From: an uncultured Myxococcales bacterium
Lineage (GTDB): Bacteria > Myxococcota_A > Polyangia > Fen-1088
DNA length: 35,858 nt
Direction of reading: 5' to 3'
Assembly: GCA_937889515.1 (NCBI GenBank)
Contig: CALAOV010000020.1
Span: forward strand, 1-35,858
Part shown: positions 10,758-19,198 of the stretch, in pieces
Layout of the letters: each line of letters starts with the position of its first letter
How positions within the stretch are numbered: the first letter of the stretch is position 1
Program-made: the position numbers and the translations under genes
Notes under the pieces: model-generated
What the model saw: the letters and a program-made list of their open reading frames with translations, nothing else
Databases searched by the model: none
Told to the model about the DNA's origin: nothing

Positions 10758-11615
10758 ATGCGTGACCAACGGATCCCCCGCCGTTTGACCTTGACTGCAG
10801 TCCTCGCCGCGTCCCTCGCGATGGCGCCGGCGCTCGCTCTGGCCCAGGCGGGGACCACGGCGCCACCACCCGCGGGATACGCACCACCGACGACCCCGCC
10901 GCAGGCACCACCCGCGGGATACGCGCCACCGACGGGCGAGCCGCCGCCACCGCCGGAGCGCGCTCCGCCCGAGGTTGCCCCACGAAGCCCGCCGCCCGAG
11001 GTCGCGCCCGCGACCCCACCGCTGGGATATGCGCCACGGTCTGCCTATCTCCCGCCTCCGGCACCGCCAGCTCCGAACCTTCACGATGGGTTCTATCTGC
11101 GCATGCACATCGGGGGCGGGGCCACCCACGTGTCCGGCGCCGACGCGTACGGTGAGGCGCTGACGGCGTCGGGCGGCAGCGGGAGCCTGGGCATCGCGCT
11201 CGGTGGCGCGATCCTGCCGAACCTCATCGTCTTTGGAAATCTCTTTGGCAGCGGCGTCTCGAAGCCCACCGTCACTATCGCCGGACTCGGCTCGGGCACC
11301 AGCAACTCCTCGGTCGCGGTGAGCGGGATCGGTCCCGGGGTGGCGTACTACTTCGAGCCGATCAACCTCTACCTGTCGGGAACGCTGGCGGCGATGCACG
11401 TCGAGATCGACGACGTCAACCGGCACCCCCTCTACCAGTCCAAGACGGGCGTCGGTGGTCAGGTCATGGTCGGCAAGGAATGGTGGATCTCGCAGAACTG
11501 GGGCCTGGGCGCGGCGGTGGAGTTTGTCGCCGCGTCGATGAAGGACAACAACAACAGCAACATCACCTGGACCTCCACTGGCTTCTCGCTCCTGTTTTCG
11601 GCGACCTACAATTGA
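10758..11615 (+). CDS. Outer-membrane beta-barrel protein with Pro-rich N-terminus (paralogue 1)
   Basis: A 285-residue exported protein of unknown job. ATG 10758 is chosen because AAAGGA (10746-10751) sits 6 nt upstream and because it yields a clean signal peptide (basic start, LTAVLAASLAMAPALALAQA, cleavage after AQA). The mature N-terminus, about 75 residues, is Pro-rich with two near-identical copies of PPAGYAPPT, a 42-nt period. The rest (from about NLHDGFYLRMHIGGG) has alternating hydrophobic strands and ends FSLLFSATYN, typical of a small 8- to 10-strand barrel. Its C-terminal half closely resembles the next gene (GVAYYFEPINLYLSGT, VGKEWWISQNWGLG), so the two are tandem duplicates. The Pro-rich part may reach peptidoglycan or cross the periplasm (inference). 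Confidence 0.8.
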   Translation: MRDQRIPRRLTLTAVLAASLAMAPALALAQAGTTAPPPAGYAPPTTPPQAPPAGYAPPTGEPPPPPERAPPEVAPRSPPPEVAPATPPLGYAPRSAYLPPPAPPAPNLHDGFYLRMHIGGGATHVSGADAYGEALTASGGSGSLGIALGGAILPNLIVFGNLFGSGVSKPTVTIAGLGSGTSNSSVAVSGIGPGVAYYFEPINLYLSGTLAAMHVEIDDVNRHPLYQSKTGVGGQVMVGKEWWISQNWGLGAAVEFVAASMKDNNNSNITWTSTGFSLLFSATYN

Positions 11616-11683
11616 GAGTGACCGTCGCCATGGACAAGTCGACCGTCCGAACAGAGACTATCCGCCGCAAAGGGGGTTACCGG

Positions 11684-12472
11684 ATGCGCAGCGCAAAGGT
11701 CTTCTACCGATTTCTGACCGTCGTTTTGGGTCTGGGCGTCCCGGGGATCGCCTTGGCTCAGACGCCCGCGCCGGCGTCGGCGCCACAGGCGTCTCCCCAG
11801 CCGCCGGGGCGCCCGCCGGAAAATTCCCTGCGCGCCGACGAGATGGCTGCGGTCCCCGACTACGGGTACCCCCCGGCGTATTCGCCGGGGGGCTACGGCT
11901 ATCCCCCCCCGCCGCCCGAGTCGATGGAGGGCTTTCACACCCACGACGGATTCTATTTCCGCGTGCAGCCGGGGATCGGATTCACCAGCCTGTCGTCGAC
12001 GAAGGGCGGGGTGAAGACCACCATGGGCGGGGGTGGCCTGTCCACGGGCGGCGCCATCGGTGGGGTCATCGCCCACAACCTGGTGCTCTATGCCGCGATC
12101 TTCAATACCGGCGCGGTGGATCCCGACGTCAAGATCGGCGGCACCAGCATGGCCAGCCCGATCGGGGAGATCGCGCTGCAAGGCATCGGCCCCGGCGTCG
12201 CCTACTACTTCGAGCCCATCAATCTGTATCTCTCCGGAACCATCGCGATGGCGCGCTTTTGGGCCAACGATACCAACGGCAACCAGCTCGACACCTCCAA
12301 GATCGGTCTCGCCTTCGAGCTGCAGGTCGGCAAGGAGTGGTGGGTCTCGCGCGATTGGGGCCTGGGCGTCGCCCTCGGGTTCGTGGGTGGCTCGATGAAG
12401 GATCAGAATGATCCGACGCTCACCTGGTCGGCGGGCGCGTTCTCGTTCCTGTTTTCGGCGACCTACAACTAG
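11684..12472 (+). CDS. Outer-membrane beta-barrel protein with Pro/Tyr-rich N-terminus (paralogue 2)
   Basis: A 262-residue exported protein, paralogue of the gene 68 nt upstream. ATG 11684 has AAAGGGGG ending 7 nt before it, so longer in-frame starts (for example ATG 11630) are not preferred. The signal peptide ends LGVPGIALAQ. A linker of about 75 residues rich in Pro, Gly and Tyr (YGYPPAYSPGGYGYPPPPP) is followed by a barrel-like domain beginning HTHDGFYFRVQPGIG. The shared blocks with paralogue 1 are GIGPGVAYYFEPINLYLSGT, VGKEWW-S-WGLG, SMKD and FLFSATYN at the C-terminus. Divergence is concentrated in mid-barrel, as expected for exposed loops. Function unknown; the order suggests co-transcription with the first copy and perhaps with the small gene 24 nt downstream. 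Confidence 0.8.
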   Translation: MRSAKVFYRFLTVVLGLGVPGIALAQTPAPASAPQASPQPPGRPPENSLRADEMAAVPDYGYPPAYSPGGYGYPPPPPESMEGFHTHDGFYFRVQPGIGFTSLSSTKGGVKTTMGGGGLSTGGAIGGVIAHNLVLYAAIFNTGAVDPDVKIGGTSMASPIGEIALQGIGPGVAYYFEPINLYLSGTIAMARFWANDTNGNQLDTSKIGLAFELQVGKEWWVSRDWGLGVALGFVGGSMKDQNDPTLTWSAGAFSFLFSATYN

Positions 12473-12496
12473 GGGGCGCCCCCGCGCTGGCCCGAG

Positions 12497-13024
12497 ATGC
12501 TCGCCGGTCGCGTTCGCTTGCCACGACCCCGCAGCCGGCTCGCGCTGGTCCGCCTCATCCGCGATCTGTGGACGCTGCCGACCAATCTCATCGGCCACGC
12601 GGCCGGACTCCTCGTCAGCGGACGTCTGCCGCGACGGGTGGGGGGGCCGGCCGCGGTCGGTTGGCTCTACCCGATCCGCTCCGGTCTCGGCCTCGATTGG
12701 GTCGGCGCGGTCACGCTGGGGCACGCGATTGTCCATCGGCCCGGCCTGCTGGACAACGGAACGCCGAGGGCGCGGCTGACGCTGGCGCACGAGCTCGCCC
12801 ACACCCGCCAGCACGATCTCCTGGGCCCGCTCTATCTGCCGCTTCACCTCCTGGCGCAAGCCGCCAGCGCGGTGATCACGCTCGGGCGCGCCACCATCGT
12901 GAGCCGGGTCCACGACGAAAACCCGCTCGAGCAGAGCTTCATCTGTATTCCGGCTAGCGCCACCCACGGGCCGTTGCCCGACGACGTCGACCTACCAGAG
13001 CTGCTCCGGGCCTTCGGCGTCTAG
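12497..13024 (+). CDS. Conserved hypothetical protein with HExxHxxQ motif
   Basis: A 175-residue protein that I do not recognise by name. It holds HELAHTRQHD at 98-107, which combines the zinc-protease motif HExxH with a following Gln (HExxHxxQ). Around it are blocks that look conserved: RDLWTLPTNLIGHAAGLL near the start, VGAVTLGHAIVHRPG before the motif, GPLYLPLHLLAQAASAV after it as a possible membrane-embedded helix, and HDENPLEQSF near the C-terminus, where the acidic residues could supply a third metal ligand. No signal peptide is evident. It could be a small membrane-associated metallopeptidase or a non-catalytic relative. It starts 24 nt after the second barrel gene and ends convergent with the minus-strand block. 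Confidence 0.65.
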   Translation: MLAGRVRLPRPRSRLALVRLIRDLWTLPTNLIGHAAGLLVSGRLPRRVGGPAAVGWLYPIRSGLGLDWVGAVTLGHAIVHRPGLLDNGTPRARLTLAHELAHTRQHDLLGPLYLPLHLLAQAASAVITLGRATIVSRVHDENPLEQSFICIPASATHGPLPDDVDLPELLRAFGV

Positions 13025-13061
13025 ACCCCTTTGAATTGACGCGGCCGCGGCGGTGAGCGGC

Positions 13062-14207
13062 CTAACCGCCCGACGCGTCCCGGAGCTTCTTCGACACCCG
13101 ACGGGCCACGGCGTCCAGGTTGCTGGTCAGCGTGAGGAAGAAGCGCGCCGATGGGCTCCAGAGCGGGCTGCGGCGCGTTCCGTCGGGGGCGAGCTGGTTG
13201 GCGAGGTTGTAGTACCCGACGCTGACCGCCAGCTCGTCGGTGAGGTCGTAGGTCACCGTGGAGGTCAGCCAGGTCTTCACGGTGTAGGTGGTGGAATCGG
13301 GAATGCTGATCGGGTCGGCGGGACCGGTCGCGGGGGAGGAGACCTGGGTGCTGGTGGTCGGATACCGCCATTGATTGACCAGCACGTACGAGAGCGACAG
13401 GTTCAGGCGGCGCAGGACCTGGAGCTCGCCCGCGAGGGAGAGGCTGAGGGCGTTCTTCACGTTCATCTCGCCCGCGATCTGATCGTCGATGATCGGGATA
13501 TCCGCGACGGTGTCGCGGAGCTGATGGAGATCGGTGTTGATCGGTGCGGTGTAGCGGTCGAACGGGTGGCCGTAGATGGCGCCCACCGCCAGGCGGGCGC
13601 CCCGGAGCGTGCGCGCGTCTTCTCCCCGCAGCGGAAAGGTCTGCGACACGCTCCCGATCGCGCCCAGCTCGAAGAGCTCGCTGATGTCGTAGGCGGCCTT
13701 GTCGGTGGGCAGGGCGATCCGAGGGCCGAAGGTCGACGCCGTCTTGTACCCGCGGACGTCGCGCAGGGTGCGGCCGTAGGTTGCCCACAGATAGGTCGGG
13801 CCCAGCAGCAGCTCGTGGTATTCGGTCGTCGTGTCGCTGTTGGTCAGCTCGAGATAGAGATTCATCCAGAGGGTGAGGCTGATCGAATCGTTCTCGCGTT
13901 CGAACGGGGTGTACTTCGGTTTGAACGCGACCCACCATTCGTAGGTCGGATCGTAGCTTTGATAGTCGCCCCCGACGCCGATGGTCTGGGTGGTCATCGA
14001 CTGATCGAACAGCAGGATGCTGCCGCGCCAGCGACTGGGGGGCGCGTCCGGCTCGGGTCCGGCCCCCCGGGTCACGGTCGGCGACGATTCGACCCCGGAC
14101 GCCTCGTCGTGGGCGGCGGCCGGCCGCGCGGCCGTCGCCAGGCCCAGCCAGGCAAGCGGGGCAAGCCAGACCAGCAGGGGATGCGTGGAGGGACGGGCCA
14201 GCGTCAA
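13062..14207 (-). CDS. Predicted outer-membrane beta-barrel protein, last gene of the metalloprotease operon
   Basis: About 381 residues. No ATG fits; TTG 14207 is chosen because GAGGA lies 5 nt upstream and it yields a signal peptide (LLVWLAPLAWLGLATAARPAAA, cleavage before HDEA). An upstream TTG at 14222 sits too close to its own GAGGA. The mature part has regularly spaced aromatic strands (YEWWVAFKPKYTPF, LTLWMNLYLEL, YHELLLGPTYLWATYG, LNLSLSYVLVNQWRY, LAVSVGYYNLANQL, SARFFLTLTSNLD), the pattern of a 12- to 16-strand barrel. The C-terminal tail (VARRVSKKLRDASGG) does not end in the usual aromatic residue. Its start lies 32 nt after the Met-zincin stop, so it is very likely co-transcribed and may serve the protease at the outer membrane (inference). 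No named family recognised. Confidence 0.7.
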   Translation of the reverse strand: MTLARPSTHPLLVWLAPLAWLGLATAARPAAAHDEASGVESSPTVTRGAGPEPDAPPSRWRGSILLFDQSMTTQTIGVGGDYQSYDPTYEWWVAFKPKYTPFERENDSISLTLWMNLYLELTNSDTTTEYHELLLGPTYLWATYGRTLRDVRGYKTASTFGPRIALPTDKAAYDISELFELGAIGSVSQTFPLRGEDARTLRGARLAVGAIYGHPFDRYTAPINTDLHQLRDTVADIPIIDDQIAGEMNVKNALSLSLAGELQVLRRLNLSLSYVLVNQWRYPTTSTQVSSPATGPADPISIPDSTTYTVKTWLTSTVTYDLTDELAVSVGYYNLANQLAPDGTRRSPLWSPSARFFLTLTSNLDAVARRVSKKLRDASGG

Positions 14208-14239
14208 GGCAATCCTCGGCAATCCTCGCAGCGCCGTCC

Positions 14240-17200
14240 TCAGAACACGCCCAGCGTCCCCGCGGCGTTGATCCAGCCGTATACGGCCTCGGTCTGCCAC
14301 AGATAGTCGGGAACCGACTTGTACGACTGGAGCTCGACGGCCGAGTGGTTCTCGTCGATGGTCAGCGGGGTGCAGCCCGGGGTCACGTTCAGGTCGCAGG
14401 TGACGGTGGGAGCCAGCGCTCCGCTGGTGGTCACGTTGGAGATCGCCGGGTCGTGCACCACCACGGGCGTGCCGTCGGGTTGACGGACGACCATCGCGCG
14501 GCCGAAGGCGTTGAAGCCGGCGGGCGTGGTCGCGGTGGCGGGGTTGTTTGCGAGGTCGAGCTCGTAGCCCTTGGCGGTCAACTGGTTCGCGTATTCGAGC
14601 ACGCGCGCGGCGATTCCCTTCTGCGCGATCTGGCCGCCGGCGCAGTTGTTGGTGGCATCCCCGAACAGGCACTCGGTCCCGATCGAGTGCGCGTAATAGA
14701 GCTCGCCCGAGCCGGGATCCTGCCATTCGATCCGGGGGGTCACATCGGGCGCGACGTTCTGGCCGAGGCGCCAGATCCGCATCATGTCGGTCCAGTTGGT
14801 CTTCTGGTTGGCCTTGATGAAGGAGACGGTCCACATGATCAGGTACTTCTGGACCTCCCACCCGACCTGCGGATCGACGGCCACCATGTTGGCGGGCGCG
14901 GCGGGCGCGAACCCGCCGTCCCCAAAATAGTTGGTGCAGGCGTTCCGTCCCGCCGTCGAGAAGCAGACCTCGGGGCCGCCGCTGGGCCAGAAGCTGGTCC
15001 AGCCGATCGGGAAGGCCGGATAGAGATTGGCCATCGGATCGAGCGTGGTGTCGGCGCCGGTGTCGAGGAGCGGCGACCCCGTGCTGTTGGACTCGAGGTG
15101 GGGTGCCAGCAACGATCGGTCGCCCGTGAGGCCGTTGGCGATCACGCGCCGGAAGCCGTCCGGCAGGATGTCGGCCATCCCGACCGAGCGAAAACGCGCG
15201 TCGTAGAAGTCGCGCCGCGATTGGCTGATGAAGCGATCCTCCGACAAGGAGAAGAGGATGGCGGTATTGATCTTGTCGTAGTACGAGCCGGCGTTCTCGA
15301 TGTACTCGACGTTGAAGTCGCCGTTGGTGGTCGACAGGGCGTTTTCGAGCGGGTGCCCGCCGAAGCCGACGTCGCGCAGAAAACCGGTCGAGCCATTCGG
15401 GATGACCACCGGGGTCTGGCCGAGCATGCCGTTGAGGGGACCGTAGTCGTCCGGATCGCTGTCCGAGTGCAGGACCGGATCGTTGAAGGCGCTGGGGCGT
15501 TTGTAGTGACGCCCGGGCTCGGGACGCCCCAGCTCGCGCGCGAAGTGATCGAAGGCGACCGTGGCGGCGATCAGGTTGTCGTGCACCTGGCTGGCGGCGA
15601 CGAAGGGCCACAGCGTGCTGAAGGCGTAGCCCTGGTTGGTGCCGAGATCCTTGTAGATCGAGGCCAGGAACCCGACCCCGCTCGAGATCCCTTGCAGCTT
15701 GGAGTTGTAGCGGTTGAACGAGCGCCCGCTGGCGCCCAGCAGGCTGAAGGTCGAGATGTTTCGGCGGTAGTTGTCCAGGATGTGGCGGTCCTCCTGGGTG
15801 CCGATCAGGAACTCCACCTGCTCGTAGGGATCGCCGCCGTTGTCATGCCGGAAGACCGACACGTTCCCGATGTCGGCCCAGTTGTCGCTGGCGAAGGCGT
15901 ACGGCACCCGGAGCCGGAGCGTCCCGGGATCGACGCTGGGACCGCCGTTATAAAAGCCGTTGTTCTCTTCGGCGGTGGTCGGCGCCCGGAGCTGGCCGTA
16001 GCCCACGTAGTCCACCGGCTGCTGCCGGCACTTCTGCGCCGAGCCGCCCACCGACACGACGTGGCCGTCGAGCACCGGATCCCAGACGCCGTCCTGCGTG
16101 GAATCCCAGTTGGCCGGCGCCGTCGGGGTGGTCGGCGCGCAGTTGGTCAGTACCTGGTAGTTGTTCTGGAGCTGCGCGTAGTGGAAATCGTCGGTGCCGG
16201 CGCCGCCAGTGGACTTGAGGCCATAGCGAATTCCCAGCAGGCCGCCGAAGTTGTCGGTGGCCAGCGTGATCCCCGTGCCGATGGCGGTTCCGGCGGCGTA
16301 GCTGGGGTTGGTGTAGACGGACACGCTGTCGCCGTAGAAAAAGCGGGCGGCGGCGAAGTCGGTGATCCCGAGGCCCAGCATGTCCTGCGAGGTGTCGCCC
16401 GGATAGTCCATCACCGAGGACTGCATCCACATCCAGATCAGGTTGGACTGCTCTTCGGGCGTGACCGGATCCCAGTAGCGGGGCCCCACGCAGGTCGAGC
16501 CGTCCGCGACGGCGTCCGTGCAGGGCGTCTTGACCGTGCCGTTGCTGGTGCGTAGCTGCCAGTACTGCGGGCGGTAAAAGAGGGGTGCCGAGCTGCTCAC
16601 GAAGTTGTGCCGCAGACCGACCGAGTGACCCATCTCGTGGGAGATGACCCCGTAGTGATACCGGCGCCGGACGTACTGGAACATCTGGTCGTAGCGGGTC
16701 TGCTGGGCGGCCGGGGTCTCGTTGGCGGCGGCGGGAAACTTCTTGGCGAGGATGTCGGCCAGGCCGGTCATCGCCGAGGGCTCCGGCGCCTCGTCGAGGA
16801 GACAGGCGCCGCGCGCGGCCAGCGCGTTCTCCCGGAGCTGGTTGATCTGGCGCTGGGCCAGCGGGTTGTTGAGACCGAGCGGCGAGATCTGTGCGCCGAC
16901 GGCGCCCGAGAGCGACGCGGTGGGCGGCATCCCCGCCAGCTCGAGGATCGCCGGGTTGACGAGCTGGGTCTCCACGTCGCTGCCGCGGGCGCTGGCCAGC
17001 GTGGCGGCCAGCTGGATCTCGGCGGGCGAGGCGACATCGTTGCGGGTCTCGACGTCCAGCGCGATCGCCTTGCCGGCGTCGAGCACCCCCTGAATCTCGG
17101 GTCCGACCGGGGCCGCGGTCAGCGCGTTGAAGTCGGTGATGTTCATCCCGGCGGAGCTGGCCAGCCGGCGCGCGATGTCGTCCTTGGGGAGGGTCGGCAA

Positions 17201-19198
17201 CCCGCCGCCGCCGCTGAGCTTGGCCGAGGCGACCCAGTTCTGGATGTAGGTCCCGTTGGTGATCTGGCTGGTCGACAGCTCGCCGTTGGTGTAGCGGACC
17301 AGATCGACCAGCTGCTGCGCGGCCAGATCGGTGGTGGCGGTCCAGATGTTGATCGACGCCGCCACCTTCTCGCCGGTCAGCGGATCGTCGGCGTCGGTCA
17401 TGATGCCCCAGAAGCTCGGCAGCTGTGGATTGGGGATGTCGAGGACGATGTTGTAGCGAATGTCGCCGGTGCGGGGCGCCAGGTCGACCGCGCCGCAGGC
17501 CGGGTTATCCCCCGCGACCACCGGGTTGTGGCAGAGCACGATGATGGGCGGCAGCGCCGCGATCGTGCCGATGGCCAGCGTGCTGGACATGTCGCCCGCG
17601 CCGCGCGCGTTGGCAACCGCCGTCGCTTCCTGATTCGCCAGATCCGTGCAGGCGGTCGCGTCCCAGCTCTGGGTGCGCCGGCAGGCGTCGACGTCGCGCG
17701 CGATCCGGACCGCCTCGTCGTTGTCGTCCTGCTGTCCCTTCCACATGGGGAAGGCGGCGTCGCAGGCGGCGGCCCCGCCGGTCGCTCCCGGTCCCGCGGT
17801 CGCGCCGGCGGTCTTGCGACATTCGACCAGGCGCGCGGTCTGGACCGCGGTCTTGAGCGCCAGATCCCACTCGACGGTGGCCCAGTTGGTCGGATCGAAG
17901 AGGCTGGTGTCGCCGGCGATGTACCAGGGGATGGTCCGAACCTGGCGGGCGGCGTAGGGGAGCGTGCACTTCTGATTGAAGATGTCGCAGCGCGACCCGG
18001 CGCCGGCGTTCTCGCACTCGTCCGCGGTCCCGTTGCCGTCGACGTCGCGGTTGGGATCGGCGTTCGGATCGCCGGTGGGCTCCTCGGTCGTCGCCTGGGT
18101 GGCGCAGGGCAGGGCGCCCCGCATCGTCGGGTCGGCGTTGGAGGGGTCGGTGTAGTAGTGGCTCTGCTGCCAGATGTTGTAGCGGGAGATGAAGCGGCTC
18201 CACTCCTGGTCGACCAGGCCGTAGTCGGCGGTGTAGCCCCGGCGGTAGTCGAAGTTGAAGGCGCCGATGGCCTGGAACCGCACCCCGTCGAAGTTCTCGG
18301 GTTCGTAGTCGGTGTCGACCACCCGCCGATACGATTCGCGGATCGTCAGCTCGACCGGGTTGCAGTCGGCGGCCGGCGCGGTGCCGCCCGTCACGTAGGC
18401 GCTCTCGAGAAAGCAGGCCGGGATCGTCCCGCTGCCCGCGCCCAGGCTGGCCAGATCGATCTGCTGCGGCGTCGCGTAGACCTTGTTGGTCACGTCGAAG
18501 TAGCCGTCGGTGGTGTCGAAATGGGGCGCGTCCGGATCGGCCGGATCCAGCACCGTGTAGGCGAACGGCTCGTAGGTGACGCCGCCCAGTACCCCGATGA
18601 GCGAGAGGGTGTCGTAGTCGTAGGCGTCGCTGATCAGGTTCTGGGACCAGTCGACTCGGAAGTATTGCCGCTCGTACCACACCCGGTCGGTGGTGTTTTC
18701 GACGATGACGTTGAGGTTTTCGCCGGTCTGCGGGTTGTAGTCGTTCTTGATGTCGAAGTGGCTCTCGATCTTGTAGCTGGCGATGATCTGGCCGTCATTC
18801 GAAGCCTTGAGCTGCACGCCGTTATATTGGTTGCCCTTGTCGTCCGTGCCCGCGATGCGCTCGTACGACAGGCGCGCATTCAAAGTGTTCTCGGTGATCT
18901 CCCAGCGGATGCGGGAGAGCGGCTCGCCGTAGCTCGAGGTGAACAGGCCGTCCTGATCCGCCCCGTAGGCGACGTCGACCACCGTGCCCCGCTTGTAAAA
19001 CTCCGGATCGTCCTCGGTCCCCTGCAGGTCCGGTCCGACGAAGAACGACTTGTCGAGCGCGTCGGCTTGAACGCGGTTGATGGCGGGCCGCTCCTTGGCG
19101 CAACCCGCGGTGGCCGCCAGGATCGCGACGGCGAGCAGCCTGCGGCTCAAACGTCCGGCCCCCCGGCTGGAACGGCTAGCCCCAGCTGCAGATGCCAT
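14240..19198 (-). CDS. Very large Met-zincin-type zinc metalloprotease lipoprotein
   Basis: A 1652-residue predicted extracytoplasmic zinc protease. The N-terminus carries a lipobox (AILAATAGC, Cys about 33). The metzincin zinc site HEMGHSVGLRH is at H854, E855, H858, H864, followed by NF, and the Met-turn SSVMDYPGD has M930, 66 residues after the third His. This pairing is typical of the Met-zincin (DUF4953-like) family; the N-terminal 600 residues with DRVWYERQYFRVDWSQN also resemble those of such proteins. The Asp/Asn-rich insert near residues 380-410 (DPNADPNRDVDGNGTADEC) looks like a calcium-binding thrombospondin-3-type loop. ATG 19198 overlaps the upstream gene by 23 nt and lacks a ribosome binding site; TTG 19150 would give the neater lipoprotein signal LSRRLLAVAILAATAGC and may be the true start. 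Substrate unknown; it sits between a Cys-rich lipoprotein and a barrel protein in one operon. Confidence 0.85.
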   Translation of the reverse strand: MASAAGASRSSRGAGRLSRRLLAVAILAATAGCAKERPAINRVQADALDKSFFVGPDLQGTEDDPEFYKRGTVVDVAYGADQDGLFTSSYGEPLSRIRWEITENTLNARLSYERIAGTDDKGNQYNGVQLKASNDGQIIASYKIESHFDIKNDYNPQTGENLNVIVENTTDRVWYERQYFRVDWSQNLISDAYDYDTLSLIGVLGGVTYEPFAYTVLDPADPDAPHFDTTDGYFDVTNKVYATPQQIDLASLGAGSGTIPACFLESAYVTGGTAPAADCNPVELTIRESYRRVVDTDYEPENFDGVRFQAIGAFNFDYRRGYTADYGLVDQEWSRFISRYNIWQQSHYYTDPSNADPTMRGALPCATQATTEEPTGDPNADPNRDVDGNGTADECENAGAGSRCDIFNQKCTLPYAARQVRTIPWYIAGDTSLFDPTNWATVEWDLALKTAVQTARLVECRKTAGATAGPGATGGAAACDAAFPMWKGQQDDNDEAVRIARDVDACRRTQSWDATACTDLANQEATAVANARGAGDMSSTLAIGTIAALPPIIVLCHNPVVAGDNPACGAVDLAPRTGDIRYNIVLDIPNPQLPSFWGIMTDADDPLTGEKVAASINIWTATTDLAAQQLVDLVRYTNGELSTSQITNGTYIQNWVASAKLSGGGGLPTLPKDDIARRLASSAGMNITDFNALTAAPVGPEIQGVLDAGKAIALDVETRNDVASPAEIQLAATLASARGSDVETQLVNPAILELAGMPPTASLSGAVGAQISPLGLNNPLAQRQINQLRENALAARGACLLDEAPEPSAMTGLADILAKKFPAAANETPAAQQTRYDQMFQYVRRRYHYGVISHEMGHSVGLRHNFVSSSAPLFYRPQYWQLRTSNGTVKTPCTDAVADGSTCVGPRYWDPVTPEEQSNLIWMWMQSSVMDYPGDTSQDMLGLGITDFAAARFFYGDSVSVYTNPSYAAGTAIGTGITLATDNFGGLLGIRYGLKSTGGAGTDDFHYAQLQNNYQVLTNCAPTTPTAPANWDSTQDGVWDPVLDGHVVSVGGSAQKCRQQPVDYVGYGQLRAPTTAEENNGFYNGGPSVDPGTLRLRVPYAFASDNWADIGNVSVFRHDNGGDPYEQVEFLIGTQEDRHILDNYRRNISTFSLLGASGRSFNRYNSKLQGISSGVGFLASIYKDLGTNQGYAFSTLWPFVAASQVHDNLIAATVAFDHFARELGRPEPGRHYKRPSAFNDPVLHSDSDPDDYGPLNGMLGQTPVVIPNGSTGFLRDVGFGGHPLENALSTTNGDFNVEYIENAGSYYDKINTAILFSLSEDRFISQSRRDFYDARFRSVGMADILPDGFRRVIANGLTGDRSLLAPHLESNSTGSPLLDTGADTTLDPMANLYPAFPIGWTSFWPSGGPEVCFSTAGRNACTNYFGDGGFAPAAPANMVAVDPQVGWEVQKYLIMWTVSFIKANQKTNWTDMMRIWRLGQNVAPDVTPRIEWQDPGSGELYYAHSIGTECLFGDATNNCAGGQIAQKGIAARVLEYANQLTAKGYELDLANNPATATTPAGFNAFGRAMVVRQPDGTPVVVHDPAISNVTTSGALAPTVTCDLNVTPGCTPLTIDENHSAVELQSYKSVPDYLWQTEAVYGWINAAGTLGVF

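Noticed and set aside
13062..15611. Single 849-codon minus-strand frame covering the barrel gene and part of the protease gene
   Set aside because: Only its last 380 codons look like protein. The rest is an out-of-frame shadow of the Met-zincin, which ends at 14240.
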